The notes beneath the pieces are model-generated. The model searched no databases, was not told where the DNA came from, and was given only the letters and a program-made list of their open reading frames with translations. The position numbers were made by a program, and so were the translations under genes. From positions 62,001-126,000 of the forward strand of contig NZ_JACHOP010000003.1 in the NCBI RefSeq assembly GCF_014199935.1: DNA of 64,000 nt. The letters run 5' to 3'. This document shows, in pieces, positions 41,450 to 50,377 of the stretch (position 1 is its first letter; every line of letters begins with the position of its first letter). The stretch is from Methylorubrum rhodinum (lineage in GTDB: Bacteria > Pseudomonadota > Alphaproteobacteria > Rhizobiales > Beijerinckiaceae).

Positions 41450-42892
41450 ATGTGTCTGGGTGACGATCCGCATTGCGCCGCCTTCGCCGAGCACCGGCTG
41501 CGCTACCGGCGCGACATGGAGCCCGAGCGGCGCGCCTTCCTCAAGAGCGGCTTTTTCGCCACCGGCGGCGCGGCGGCGATGGCGGCGGGCGGGCTGTCGC
41601 TGGTGAGCCCGGCCCTGGCCGAGGCCGGTGCCAGGATGGGCGCCGCGAAGGCCGCCCACTACCACCTGCCGGCCACCGCCGAGACCGTGCATTGGGGCTA
41701 CTTCTCGAAGAGCCTCAAGCCGCAGGTCGAGATTGCGTCCGGCGACTTCGTCACCATCGAGACGCTGACGCACCACGCCAACGACGACGCCGAGCGGATG
41801 GTGACGGGCGATCCCGGCGCAGAGAGCGTCTTCCTCTGGACCAAGGAGAGGAAGGGCGTCGCCCGCCGCGGTGCCGGGCCGGACGATGCCAAGTTCGGCC
41901 CCGGCGGAGGACTGGGCGTCCATATCTGCACCGGCCCGGTGGCGATCCGCGGAGCCGAGCCCGGCGACGTGCTGGAGGTCCGCATCCTCGACGTGACGCC
42001 GCGGCCTTCCGCCAACCCGAAGTTCAAGGGCCTGACCTTCGGCAGCAACGCGGCGGCGTGGTGGGGCTATCACTACAACGACATGCTCGGCGGCAAGAAG
42101 CGCGAGGTCGTCACCATCTACGAGGTCGACGCCACGGGAGGGCGCGACTGGGCCAAGGCGGTCTACAGCTTCCCCTGGCCCGGCGTGACCGACCCCGACG
42201 GGCTCGACCATCCGACGATCGACTATCCGGGCCTTCCGGTCGATCACACCCGGACGACGCGCACCTACGACGTGCTCAAGGGCATCCGCGTGCCGATCCG
42301 CCCGCATTTCGGCACGATGGGGCTGGCGCCGTCGGAAGCCGAGCGGGTCAACTCGATCCCGCCGAGCTACACCGGCGGCAACATCGACAACTGGCGCATC
42401 GGCAAGGGGGCGACGCTCTACTACCCCGTGGCGGTGCCCGGCGCCCTGTTCTCGGTCGGCGATCCCCATGCCAGCCAGGGCGATTCCGAGTTGTGCGGCA
42501 CCGCCATCGAGTGCTCGCTCACCGGCACCTTCCAGTTCATCCTGCACAAGAAGACGGACCTCGCCGGCACCTCGCTGGAGGCGCTCGACTTCCCAATGAT
42601 CGAGACCAAGGACGATTGGGTGCTCTCGGGCTTCAGCTACCCGAACTACCTCAAGGACCTCGGGCCGGACGCGCAGAGCGCGATCTTCCAGAAGTCGTCG
42701 ATCGACCTCGCCATGCGCGACGCCTTCCGCAAGATGCGCCAGTTCCTGATGCACGCGAAGGGCCTGACCGAGGACGAGGCGGTCTCGCTGATGTCGATCG
42801 CCGTCGATTTCGGCATCACCCAGGTCGTCGACGGCAACTGGGGCGTCCACGCCATCGTCAAGAAGGCGATTTTTTCGGAGCGCACCGCGTGA
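41450..42892 (+). CDS. Tat-exported acetamidase/formamidase family protein
   Basis: A 480-residue protein. The N-terminus has a twin-arginine signal ([18 protein letters not shown], cleavage near ALA-EA) about 25 residues in; ATG 41516 is an alternative start with a poorer ribosome-binding site. The mature part is an FmdA/AmdA domain: [43 protein letters not shown], and [18 protein letters not shown] [14 protein letters not shown], plus [18 protein letters not shown] with the metal-binding acid and His residues. It should hydrolyse formamide or short amides, here apparently in the periplasm. Most FmdA enzymes are cytoplasmic, so export is notable. Confidence 0.85.
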   Translation: MCLGDDPHCAAFAEHRLRYRRDMEPERRAFLKSGFFATGGAAAMAAGGLSLVSPALAEAGARMGAAKAAHYHLPATAETVHWGYFSKSLKPQVEIASGDFVTIETLTHHANDDAERMVTGDPGAESVFLWTKERKGVARRGAGPDDAKFGPGGGLGVHICTGPVAIRGAEPGDVLEVRILDVTPRPSANPKFKGLTFGSNAAAWWGYHYNDMLGGKKREVVTIYEVDATGGRDWAKAVYSFPWPGVTDPDGLDHPTIDYPGLPVDHTRTTRTYDVLKGIRVPIRPHFGTMGLAPSEAERVNSIPPSYTGGNIDNWRIGKGATLYYPVAVPGALFSVGDPHASQGDSELCGTAIECSLTGTFQFILHKKTDLAGTSLEALDFPMIETKDDWVLSGFSYPNYLKDLGPDAQSAIFQKSSIDLAMRDAFRKMRQFLMHAKGLTEDEAVSLMSIAVDFGITQVVDGNWGVHAIVKKAIFSERTA

Positions 42893-42908
42893 GGCTGCGG
42901 CGACCGGC

Positions 42909-44267
42909 TCAGGCGGCCGCCTCTGGATAGCGCAGCGGGTCGCCTGCGCGCCGGTTGTCGTAGACCGGCTCGCCCGCGACCCAGGTGGCCCGCACCGTGC
43001 GGTGGTCGCCCAGCGTCTGGAGCACGAACAGCAATTCCTCGATGCTCGTGCAGGTGCCGGTGCGGAAGCCGAGCAGCGGGCTCGCCGCGAGATCGAGCAC
43101 GCAGAGGTCGGCGTCGTAGCCCGGCGCGATCCGCCCGATGCGGTCGTCGAGGCGCAGGGCCTCGGCCCCGCCGAGCGTCGCGAGCCAGAGCGCCTTGGTG
43201 CCGTCGAGCTTTGTCCCGCGGAGCGCCGCGACCTTGTAGGCGTCGCCGAGCGTCTTCAGCAGCGAGAGCGTGGTGCCGGCCCCCACATCGGTGCCGAGCC
43301 CGACCCGGACCGGGCGTCTCGGATCGAGGGCGTCGAACAGCTGGAACAGGCCGCTGCCGAGGAAGCCGTTCGAGGTCGGGCAATGGGCGATCGCCGCGCC
43401 GGTGGCGTGGCAGGTGCAGAAATCCTCCTCCGACACGTGGATCGCGTGGCCGAGCACCGAGCGCGGGCCGACGAGGCCGGCCTGGGCGTAGACGTCGAGG
43501 TAGCTGTTCCGCTCGGGGAAGAGTTCGCGCACCCAGGCGATTTCGTCCGTGTTCTCGCACAGATGCGTCTGCAGGAAGAGGTTCTCGTGCTCCTTCAGGA
43601 GCGTGCCGGCGGCCTCCAATTGGGCTTGCGTGCAGCTCGGCGCGAAGCGCGGGGTGACGGCGTAATGCTGGCGCCCGTGCCCGTGCCAGCGCGCGATCAG
43701 GGCCTTGCTCTCGTCGTAGCCGCGCTGCGCCGTGTCGAGGAGCGCCGCCGGGGCGTTGCGGTCCATCAGAACCTTGCCGGCGATCATGCGGGTGTTGAAC
43801 CGCTCGGACTCGGCGAAGAACGCCTCGACCGAGCCGGGATGGACCGTGCAATAGACCATCGCGGTGGTCGTGCCCGCCCCCAGGATCTCGCGGAAGAACA
43901 GTTTCGCGACCCGCTCGGCATGGGCCCGGTCGGCGAACTGCAGCTCGGCGGGAAACGTGTACTTCTCCAGCCACGCCAGAAGCTGCTCGCCGTAGGAGGC
44001 GATCATCTGGAGCTGCGGATAGTGGACGTGGGTGTCGATCAGCCCCGGCAGGATCAGGGCGTTCTCGTAGGCGACGATCTCGGTGCCGGCCGGGATGCGG
44101 TGGGCGGATTCCGAAAAATCGCCGACGGCCGCGATGCGCCCGTCCTCGATCAGGATCAGCGCGTCGGCGATGTGCTGCAGGCAGCCCTCGGCCAGGAACG
44201 GGTTGCCGGTGAGGCTCGCGGCCTGCCCGCGCAGGGCCCGGACGGATTCGGGAGGTCGGCTGCTCAT
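42909..44267 (-). CDS. guaD: Guanine deaminase
   Basis: A 452-residue amidohydrolase. Metal-site motifs are GLIDTHVHYPQLQMIASYG, FLQTHLCENTDEI, LGHAIHVSEED and VGLGTDVGAGTTLS. These are diagnostic of GuaD (the PG-DTH-H-Q and ENTDE signatures). It converts guanine to xanthine and ammonia with zinc. The start ATG 44267 is five bases after the permease stop, so it is the last gene of the operon FAD subunit - FeS/Mo protein - AzgA permease - GuaD. Length is usual for bacterial GuaD. Confidence 0.95.
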   Translation of the reverse strand: MSSRPPESVRALRGQAASLTGNPFLAEGCLQHIADALILIEDGRIAAVGDFSESAHRIPAGTEIVAYENALILPGLIDTHVHYPQLQMIASYGEQLLAWLEKYTFPAELQFADRAHAERVAKLFFREILGAGTTTAMVYCTVHPGSVEAFFAESERFNTRMIAGKVLMDRNAPAALLDTAQRGYDESKALIARWHGHGRQHYAVTPRFAPSCTQAQLEAAGTLLKEHENLFLQTHLCENTDEIAWVRELFPERNSYLDVYAQAGLVGPRSVLGHAIHVSEEDFCTCHATGAAIAHCPTSNGFLGSGLFQLFDALDPRRPVRVGLGTDVGAGTTLSLLKTLGDAYKVAALRGTKLDGTKALWLATLGGAEALRLDDRIGRIAPGYDADLCVLDLAASPLLGFRTGTCTSIEELLFVLQTLGDHRTVRATWVAGEPVYDNRRAGDPLRYPEAAA

Positions 44268-44272
44268 GGCCG

Positions 44273-45637
44273 TCAATGCGCGCCGCCGCTCTCGACGAAC
44301 TTGAACAGGAACACCGCGGCGATGACCCAGACGACCGGCTTCACGTCGCGGGCGCGGCCGGTCAGGAGCTTGAGGACCGCGTAGGTGATGAAGCCGAAGG
44401 AGACGCCGTTGGCGATCGAGTAGGTGAACGGCATCAGGAGTGCCGTCACGCAGGCCGGGATCACCTCGGTGAGGTCGTCCCAGTCGAGATCGACCAGTTC
44501 GTGCAGCATCAGGCAGGCGACGTAGAACAGGGCCGGCGCGGTGGCGTAGGCCGGCACCGAGCCGGCGAGCGGCGAAAAGAACAGGCACGCCAGGAACAGC
44601 ACGGCCACGGTCGCCGCGGTGAGCCCGGTGCGCCCGCCCTCCTCGACGCCCGACGCGCTCTCCAGATAGGCGGTGGTGCTCGACGTGCCGAGCAGCGCAC
44701 CGGCGAAGATCGAGGAGGAATCGGCCATCAGCGCCTTGTTGAGCCGGTCCATCTTGCCCTCGGTCAGCAGGCCTGCCCGGCTGGCGACGCCCATCAGCGT
44801 GCCGGTGGCGTCGAACAGCTCGACGAGAAAGAACACCAGCACGACGTTGAGGATGCCGCCGGTGAGCGCGCCCTTGATGTCGAGGGAAAACAGCGTCGGC
44901 TCGATCGAGGGCGGCAGCGACACGATCCCCTGGAAGGTGTTGTCGGCGAACAGGAAGCTTAAGGTCGTGATGGTCAGGATCGAGGCGAGGAGCGCGCCCT
45001 TGACCTTGCGGACCGAGAGCGTGGCGACCATCAGGAAGCCGATGACGGCGAGCACCGTGGACGGCTTGTGCAGGTCGCCGATGGTGATGAAGGTCGCCGG
45101 GCTCGCCGCGACGACGCCCGCGTTCCTGAGCGCGATGATCGCCAGGAACAGCCCGATGCCGACCGTGATGGCGATGCGCATCGAGCGGGGGATGCCGTCG
45201 ACGATGACCGAGCGCAGGCCCGTCAGGGTGACGAGCAGGAACAGGCAGCCGGAGATGAACACCGCGCCGAGCGCCGCCTGCCACGTGTAGCCCATGCCCA
45301 GCACGACGACGTAGGTGAAGTAGGCGTTGAGCCCCATGCCCGGCGCCAGCGCGATCGGGTAGTTGGCGTAGAGCGCCATCACCATCGAGCCGAGCGCCGC
45401 GACGAGGCAGGTCGCGACGAAGACCGAGCCCTTCGGCATCCCGGCATCCGCCAGGATGTTGGGGTTGATGAAGACGATGTAGGCCATCGTCAGGAAGGTG
45501 GTCAGCCCCGCCAGCACCTCGGTGCGGACGGTCGTGCCGTGCTCGGAGAGCTTGAACAGGCGCTCCAGCAGGTGCGGCGCCGCAGGGCTCGGGGTCGGAG
45601 AGCCCGGCGCCGCGATCTCGTCCCGCTTCATGTCCAT
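44273..45637 (-). CDS. AzgA-type purine permease (guanine/hypoxanthine)
   Basis: A 454-residue membrane protein with about 12-14 hydrophobic segments. AzgA-type motifs are present: GLTTFLTMAYIVFINPNILADAGMP, LAPGMGLNAYFTYVVV, LFDATGTLMGVASRAGLL and GTSSTTAYLESASGVEEGGRTGL. These permeases take up hypoxanthine, guanine or adenine by proton symport. ATG 45637 has GGAGGG just upstream. Being flanked by guanine deaminase and the molybdenum hydroxylase fits guanine or hypoxanthine as substrate. Confidence 0.92.
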   Translation of the reverse strand: MDMKRDEIAAPGSPTPSPAAPHLLERLFKLSEHGTTVRTEVLAGLTTFLTMAYIVFINPNILADAGMPKGSVFVATCLVAALGSMVMALYANYPIALAPGMGLNAYFTYVVVLGMGYTWQAALGAVFISGCLFLLVTLTGLRSVIVDGIPRSMRIAITVGIGLFLAIIALRNAGVVAASPATFITIGDLHKPSTVLAVIGFLMVATLSVRKVKGALLASILTITTLSFLFADNTFQGIVSLPPSIEPTLFSLDIKGALTGGILNVVLVFFLVELFDATGTLMGVASRAGLLTEGKMDRLNKALMADSSSIFAGALLGTSSTTAYLESASGVEEGGRTGLTAATVAVLFLACLFFSPLAGSVPAYATAPALFYVACLMLHELVDLDWDDLTEVIPACVTALLMPFTYSIANGVSFGFITYAVLKLLTGRARDVKPVVWVIAAVFLFKFVESGGAH

Positions 45638-45654
45638 GCCACCCTCCGTCCGAT

Positions 45655-48429
45655 TCAGTCCCCTGCGCCCGCCCCCGCCGCCATGACGGCGCGAAAGATC
45701 CGATCCGGTGCGAACGGCGTCGCGGTCAGGCGCGCGCCGGTGGCGTCGCGGATGGCGTTGCCGAGCGCGGCGGCGACGGGGTTGTAGGGCGACTCGCTCA
45801 TCGACTTGGCGCCGAGCGGCCCGACCGCGTCGTGGGTGTCGGCGAAGATCACCTCGGTGACCGGCACGTCGGCGCAGGCCGGAATGTGGTAGTTGCGGAA
45901 GGTCTGGGTCAGGACGCCGCCGCCGTCGTCCAGGCGGACCTCCTCGTAGAGCGCGGCGCCGAGCGCCTGGGCGACGCCGCCCTCGACCTGACCGCGGCAC
46001 TGCACCGGATTCATCACGGCGCCGGCATCCGCCGCCTGGACGCTCTTGAGGATGCGCACCTCGCCGGTCCGCGGATGCACGGCCACGCGGAACGCCTGGA
46101 CGTTGAAGGCGACCGAGCGCGGCGTGCCGTCGGCGCGGCCCTCGGCCTCGATCGGCCCGCCTTCCGCCAAGGCGGCGAGCGGAACGCGGCCCGCGGGCGT
46201 CTCGACGCCGTCGCGGGTCAGGTGGCAGGCGGCGGGATCGGCCCCGACCTTCGCCGCGGCCGCCTCCCGGAGCCTGACCGCGAGCGCCGTGCTCGCGAAG
46301 AGATTGGCCTGTCCGGCCACGACGATCCCGGTGCTGCCGTAGGCGCCGGTGTCGTGGGGCACGGCGTCGGTGTCGGCCTGGATCAGGCGGATGCGGTCCG
46401 GCGTGGTGGCGAGCGCCTGGGCGGCGATCTGCCCGTGCACTGTGCTGGTGCCGTTGCCGAACTCCGCCGTACCGACGGCGAGCGCGTAATGCCCGTCCGG
46501 CTCCAGCCGGATGCGGGCGTCGGCGAAGTGGCCGCGCGGGGGGATCGTGTCGATCATCGCCATCGCCATGCCCTCGCCGACGCGCCAGTCGGGGCCGGGG
46601 GGCGGCGCGCCCGGATCGGCGGAGAGCGCGTCCTGCGCCCGGTCGAGGCACTGGTCGAGCCCGTAGGAGCCGTAATGCACGTCGTGCGGTTCGAGGCTCG
46701 TCGAGACCACGGGATCGCCCGGCCGCACCGCGTTGATGCGGCGCATCGCGAACGGATCGATCCGCAAGGCGCGGGCCAATTCGTCGACTGCCGACTCGAC
46801 GGCGAAGATCGTCTGGCTCAGCCCGTAGCCGCGGAAGGCGCCGGCCGGCAGGGTGTGGGTGTAGGCCGCATAGCCCTCCACCCGCTTGTTGGGGCAGGCA
46901 TAGGCGGCGATGCTCTCGTTGCAGCCGTGATGCAGCACGCCGCCGGCATGGTTGCCGTAGGCGCCGGTGTTCGAGAGAACGTTCAGCGACATCGCCGTGA
47001 GCCGGCCGTCGGCGCGGGCGCCGATCTTCACCCGCACCCGCATCGGATGGCGCGTGGTGGCGGCGGAGAAATTCTCGGAACGGGTCGTCTCGTACTTCAC
47101 CGGGCGGCCGATCTTCAGGACGGCGAGGGCCACCAGATCCTCGACCAGCATCTCCTGCTTGCCGCCGAAGCCGCCGCCGACCCGGCCGCAGACGACGCGG
47201 ACCCGATCCCGCGGCAGCGCGAACAGCGCACAGAGCGCGTCGCGGGTCAGGAACGGCACCTGGGTCGAGGCGCGGATGACGAGGCGCCCGGCCTCGTCGC
47301 GCCAGCCCAGCGCCCCGTGGGTCTCGAGATGGGCGTGCTGGACCCGCTGCGAGACGTAGTCCGCCTCGTAGACGTGGTCGGCCGCGGCGAAGCCCGCCTC
47401 GACGTCGCCGACCTCGCCATGCGCCTCCGCCGCGAGGTTCGGATGCGCGCGGAGCGGCGGCGCGTCGGCGCCGGGGGAAGGCGGGCCGTGGTCGGCCGGA
47501 TCGTGGACGAGGGGCGCGCCGGGCCGCAGCGCCTCCTCCGGGTCGAACACCGCCGGGCGCGGGCGGTATTCGACGACGAGCGCCCGCACGCCGGCTTGCG
47601 CGGCGGCCTCGCTCTCGGCCACCACGGCGGCGACGCGCTGACCGACGAAGCGGATCACGGAATCGAGCACCCGCGTGTCGGCGGCGTCGTCCCGCGGGTC
47701 CTCGTGGCGCCCGGTGGAGAACCGGGTCTTCGGCGCGTCCTCGTGGGTGAACACGGCGACGACGCCCGGCACCGCCAGCGCCGCCGCGCGGTCGATCGAC
47801 TGGATCTCGGCATGGGCATGGGGCGAGCGCAGCACCTTCAGGTGCAGCAGGCCGGCCAAGGCGAGATCGAGGGTGTAGGCGGCGCGGCCCGAGACGACGC
47901 CGAGGCTCGCGGGCGCGGGCAGGCTGCACCCGACCGGCCCCATCCCTTCCCCGCGCGCATCCCCCTGCGTCTCGACATGGCCGATCCCGGCCACCGCGTC
48001 GCGGATCGCCCGGTAGCCGGTGCAGCGGCAGAGATTGCCCTTGAGCGCGGTCGCGAGGTCCTGCCGCTGGCCCTGGTCGAGGGCGGCGGCCGTCATGACC
48101 ATGCCCGGCGTGCAGAAGCCGCACTGGAAGCCCTGGGCCGCGACGAAGGCCGCCTGCATCGGATGCAGCGTCTCCGGCGGCGGCGCGCCCGGTGCGCAGG
48201 GGCCGGCGAGCCCCTCGATGGTGGTGACGCTGCGCCCGTCCGCCCGGTGGGCCGGCAGCAGGCAGGAATGAATCGGCTCGCCGTCGAGATGGACCGTGCA
48301 GGCACCGCAATCGCCCGCGTCGCATCCCTTCTTGACCCCGAACCAGCCGAGATCGCGCAAGAGCGTGCGCAGGCACTGCCCCGGCCGGAATGGTGCGTCC
48401 TGCGTCTGTCCGTTGACCGTCAGCCTCAC
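45655..48429 (-). CDS. Xanthine-dehydrogenase-like protein: 2Fe-2S and molybdopterin domains fused
   Basis: A 924-residue protein. Residues 1-75 form a plant-type 2Fe-2S domain (C36, C41, C44, C56). Residues about 80-150 hold the second cluster (C103, C106, C134, C136 in FQCGFCTPG and NLCRCTGYR). From about 170 onward is the molybdopterin-binding domain: RVGGGFGGKQEM, AFRGYGLSQTIFAVE, and near the C-terminus GAKSMSESPYNP, where E of SES corresponds to the catalytic Glu. There is no FAD domain; this lies in the next gene upstream. It resembles aldehyde oxidoreductase (MOP) architecture. Purine context suggests hypoxanthine/xanthine to urate. No xdhC maturation gene is nearby. GTG start overlaps the upstream stop (GTGA). 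Confidence 0.88.
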   Translation of the reverse strand: MRLTVNGQTQDAPFRPGQCLRTLLRDLGWFGVKKGCDAGDCGACTVHLDGEPIHSCLLPAHRADGRSVTTIEGLAGPCAPGAPPPETLHPMQAAFVAAQGFQCGFCTPGMVMTAAALDQGQRQDLATALKGNLCRCTGYRAIRDAVAGIGHVETQGDARGEGMGPVGCSLPAPASLGVVSGRAAYTLDLALAGLLHLKVLRSPHAHAEIQSIDRAAALAVPGVVAVFTHEDAPKTRFSTGRHEDPRDDAADTRVLDSVIRFVGQRVAAVVAESEAAAQAGVRALVVEYRPRPAVFDPEEALRPGAPLVHDPADHGPPSPGADAPPLRAHPNLAAEAHGEVGDVEAGFAAADHVYEADYVSQRVQHAHLETHGALGWRDEAGRLVIRASTQVPFLTRDALCALFALPRDRVRVVCGRVGGGFGGKQEMLVEDLVALAVLKIGRPVKYETTRSENFSAATTRHPMRVRVKIGARADGRLTAMSLNVLSNTGAYGNHAGGVLHHGCNESIAAYACPNKRVEGYAAYTHTLPAGAFRGYGLSQTIFAVESAVDELARALRIDPFAMRRINAVRPGDPVVSTSLEPHDVHYGSYGLDQCLDRAQDALSADPGAPPPGPDWRVGEGMAMAMIDTIPPRGHFADARIRLEPDGHYALAVGTAEFGNGTSTVHGQIAAQALATTPDRIRLIQADTDAVPHDTGAYGSTGIVVAGQANLFASTALAVRLREAAAAKVGADPAACHLTRDGVETPAGRVPLAALAEGGPIEAEGRADGTPRSVAFNVQAFRVAVHPRTGEVRILKSVQAADAGAVMNPVQCRGQVEGGVAQALGAALYEEVRLDDGGGVLTQTFRNYHIPACADVPVTEVIFADTHDAVGPLGAKSMSESPYNPVAAALGNAIRDATGARLTATPFAPDRIFRAVMAAGAGAGD

Positions 48430-49235
48430 CGTGACAGCTCCTGCCTGATCTCCTCGGCGAGGAGCCCGGTGACGTGGGCCCGCCAGTCCGGCGCGCCGTG
48501 CACGTCGTCGTACCAGCCGTCATGGGGAATCGCGGCGAGCGCCGCCCGCAGGCCGGCCGCCTCCGGCAGGCCGGGGAAGCGCCATCGATAGGGCCGCGGC
48601 GTCGAGGCCGTCACGGTCAGGGCGAAGCCGTCCGCATCGCGCGTGCCGATCACGAGGGCGCCGGAGCGGCCGTTGGGCGAGAGCGAGAGGCGCCGGAACG
48701 CCGTGCGGCGCCGCAGCGCCGCCGCCGGCATGTCGATGCGGCGTAGCAGCTCGCCGGGCCGCAGGGCGGTCGTTTGCGGCCCGCGCACGAAATCGAGGAC
48801 GGGCAGGCGCCGTTCGGCGCCGTCCGGGCCCCGGATCACGCACGTGCCGTCGAGGGCGACCGTGAGCGCGATCATCGGCCCGGCGGGCAACGCCATGCAG
48901 AGATTGCCCCCGACGGTCGCCCGGTTCCAGATCTTGAACGAGCCGAGCAGCGCCCGGCAGCATTGCCCGACGAGCGGCGCGGCGATCCACGCGGCCGGCC
49001 ATTCGTGCCGGTCGAGTTCGGCGATGGTGCAGGTCGCCGACAAGCGCAGGCCCGTCTCGTCCCGCTCGATCGCCGGCCAGCCGAGGCCCGCGATGTCGAT
49101 CAGCCGGGTTAGCCCCGGCTGCGGCTCGGAGAACAGCCAGGTCCCGCCCGCAAGCCACGCATCGCCCGCGCGCCATTCGGGCCATTCGTCCGGCCCGCGC
49201 GGCGTCAGGACGGCGGTGATGGTGTCGAGGTCCAT
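48426..49235 (-). CDS. FAD-binding subunit of the molybdenum hydroxylase
   Basis: A 269-residue CoxM/XdhB-type FAD protein. Motifs are LAGGTWLFSEPQPGLTRLIDI (VAGGTDL-like FAD pyrophosphate loop) and SFKIWNRATVGGNLCMALPAG (the ATIGGN isoalloxazine loop). The C-terminal CO-dehydrogenase flavoprotein domain follows (RRTAFRRLSLSPNGRSGALVI). It passes electrons from the 2Fe-2S clusters of the partner protein to NAD or another acceptor. The stop overlaps the next GTG by four bases. It is the first gene of the operon that ends with guanine deaminase. Confidence 0.88.
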   Translation of the reverse strand: MDLDTITAVLTPRGPDEWPEWRAGDAWLAGGTWLFSEPQPGLTRLIDIAGLGWPAIERDETGLRLSATCTIAELDRHEWPAAWIAAPLVGQCCRALLGSFKIWNRATVGGNLCMALPAGPMIALTVALDGTCVIRGPDGAERRLPVLDFVRGPQTTALRPGELLRRIDMPAAALRRRTAFRRLSLSPNGRSGALVIGTRDADGFALTVTASTPRPYRWRFPGLPEAAGLRAALAAIPHDGWYDDVHGAPDWRAHVTGLLAEEIRQELSR

Positions 49236-50035
49236 GGGCAGGCCCGAGGGAGTGCAATCCGACGACGCGGCTGTTCGATTCGTGGCAGGACTGCGCGGGA
49301 AATCAAAGATCTGGAGCCGCCGGCTTCGATGCGGTCGGGCCGGATACGACGTCCACGGATGCGTTCCGCCTCCCCGCTGGCAGGTGCTCGATGCCTCGGC
49401 CCGCGAGAATCCGGCCGACGGGGCGGCAGACCATGGTGACCTGCCCTATCGACCCGACCCTTCCGCGCACGGTCTGCATGCAGTCGCGGGAACGGGGCAA
49501 GTCCCGGGCCAGATGCGGCGGTGGTCGCCCCTGGCACCGGGGGCACTTCGAACGAAAGGCCCCCTTCGGCTACGCACCTCAGGATGACGGTGAGGCTTGG
49601 AGCGCGCCCCCTTCAACAAGGCTCGATCTCTGAAGGTCAAGTCAAACATAATCTGAGATAGCATCTCGACATATCAATGCTCGATCATCAATTTTTATTC
49701 AGGACCGCTCCGGGCTTGCCGAATTGAATAATATTATGCTCCAAATTTCATTGGCCACAATCAAAAATAATAGTACTATCAGGAGAAACATTGTCGTTCA
49801 ACTGCAGGCCGTTACGATCAGGGCGAATGCAATTGCGCTGCAAACCCTCCGATCGTGCCGCGATTCCCGTTCATGCCCACCGGAACCGGGCATCGTCGCG
49901 GCGCGGAAGCTCTCTGCTGCCCGAGATCGCATAAGGGTAAAAATTTGCGCAGCTGATGTCAAAAATGATGCAGTCGCGAAACAGAAGCGAATTGACCTGA
50001 TCTTTATCGAAAGATTATCAATGACGCCGAGTTGA
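49236..50035. other. Long intergenic region, right half AT-rich
   Basis: About 800 bases between the divergent xanthine-dehydrogenase-like and guanidine operons. The left half is GC-rich with a partial copy of the GCACCTCAGGATGA repeat near 49573-49590. From about 49640 to 50030 the base composition is markedly AT-rich (for example ATTGAATAATATTATG near 49722) and does not match the surrounding genome. A 103-codon frame crosses it but lacks a ribosome-binding site and normal codon use. A likely promoter for the riboswitch operon is at its right end. Confidence 0.5.
49992..50019 (+). promoter_or_regulatory. Candidate promoter of the guanidine operon
   Basis: TTGACC (49992-49997) is followed after 16 bases by ATTATC (50014-50019). 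Transcription would start about 50026-50030, just before the riboswitch. The -10 match is weak, as often in alphaproteobacteria. Confidence 0.4.
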
Positions 50036-50140
50036 TCGCTAGGGTTCCTGCATCGAGTGCGATGCGAACGGTCCGAGAGCGGTCGCCGCGGCGGGAGACA
50101 TCCGCCCGGATGCACGGCGGGATAAAAGCCCGGGAGACCT
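50036..50140 (+). ncRNA. Guanidine-I (ykkC) riboswitch
   Basis: The conserved blocks of the ykkC/guanidine-I aptamer appear in order and spacing: CTAGGGTTCC (50039-50048), GGTCCGAGAG (50070-50079), then ACGGCGGGATAAAAGCCCGG (50114-50133) and GGGAGA (50132-50137). A GC-rich variable stem lies between the second and third blocks (GCCGCGGCGGG region). It binds free guanidinium and in most cases turns on genes downstream. The operon it precedes carries a matching transporter and guanidine carboxylase set. Downstream bases 50141-50200 can form alternative hairpins: AAGGGA at 50149 or 50193 competing for TCCCTT at 50179. That suits a switch. Confidence 0.92.
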
Positions 50141-50377
50141 CACTGGCCAAGGGATTGGCAGGCGGTGGTCTTGTGCAATCCCTTCATTCAGGAAGGGAAT
50201 CTATGCTGTCCTCGATCTTGCCTTCTTCCAAGAGCCGCGTGCGCCGGCGCCCGGCCTCGGGCTGCGCCGTCTAGGCCGCCCTCGATCCCTTCGCATTCAG
50301 GCCTGTCGCGTCCCGGTCTCTCGACCGGGCTCCGAGCGCGCGCCTGCCCGCCCCCCCGTTCCTTGTGGAGACGAGAG

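Noticed and set aside
49724..50035. 103-codon plus-strand frame in the AT-rich island
   Set aside because: No ribosome-binding site, irregular composition and overlap with the likely riboswitch promoter; translation shows no domain.
50144..50159. Sigma-54-like TGGCCAAGGGATTGGC after the riboswitch
   Set aside because: The -12 element reads GG where GC is required, and the site lies downstream of the aptamer.
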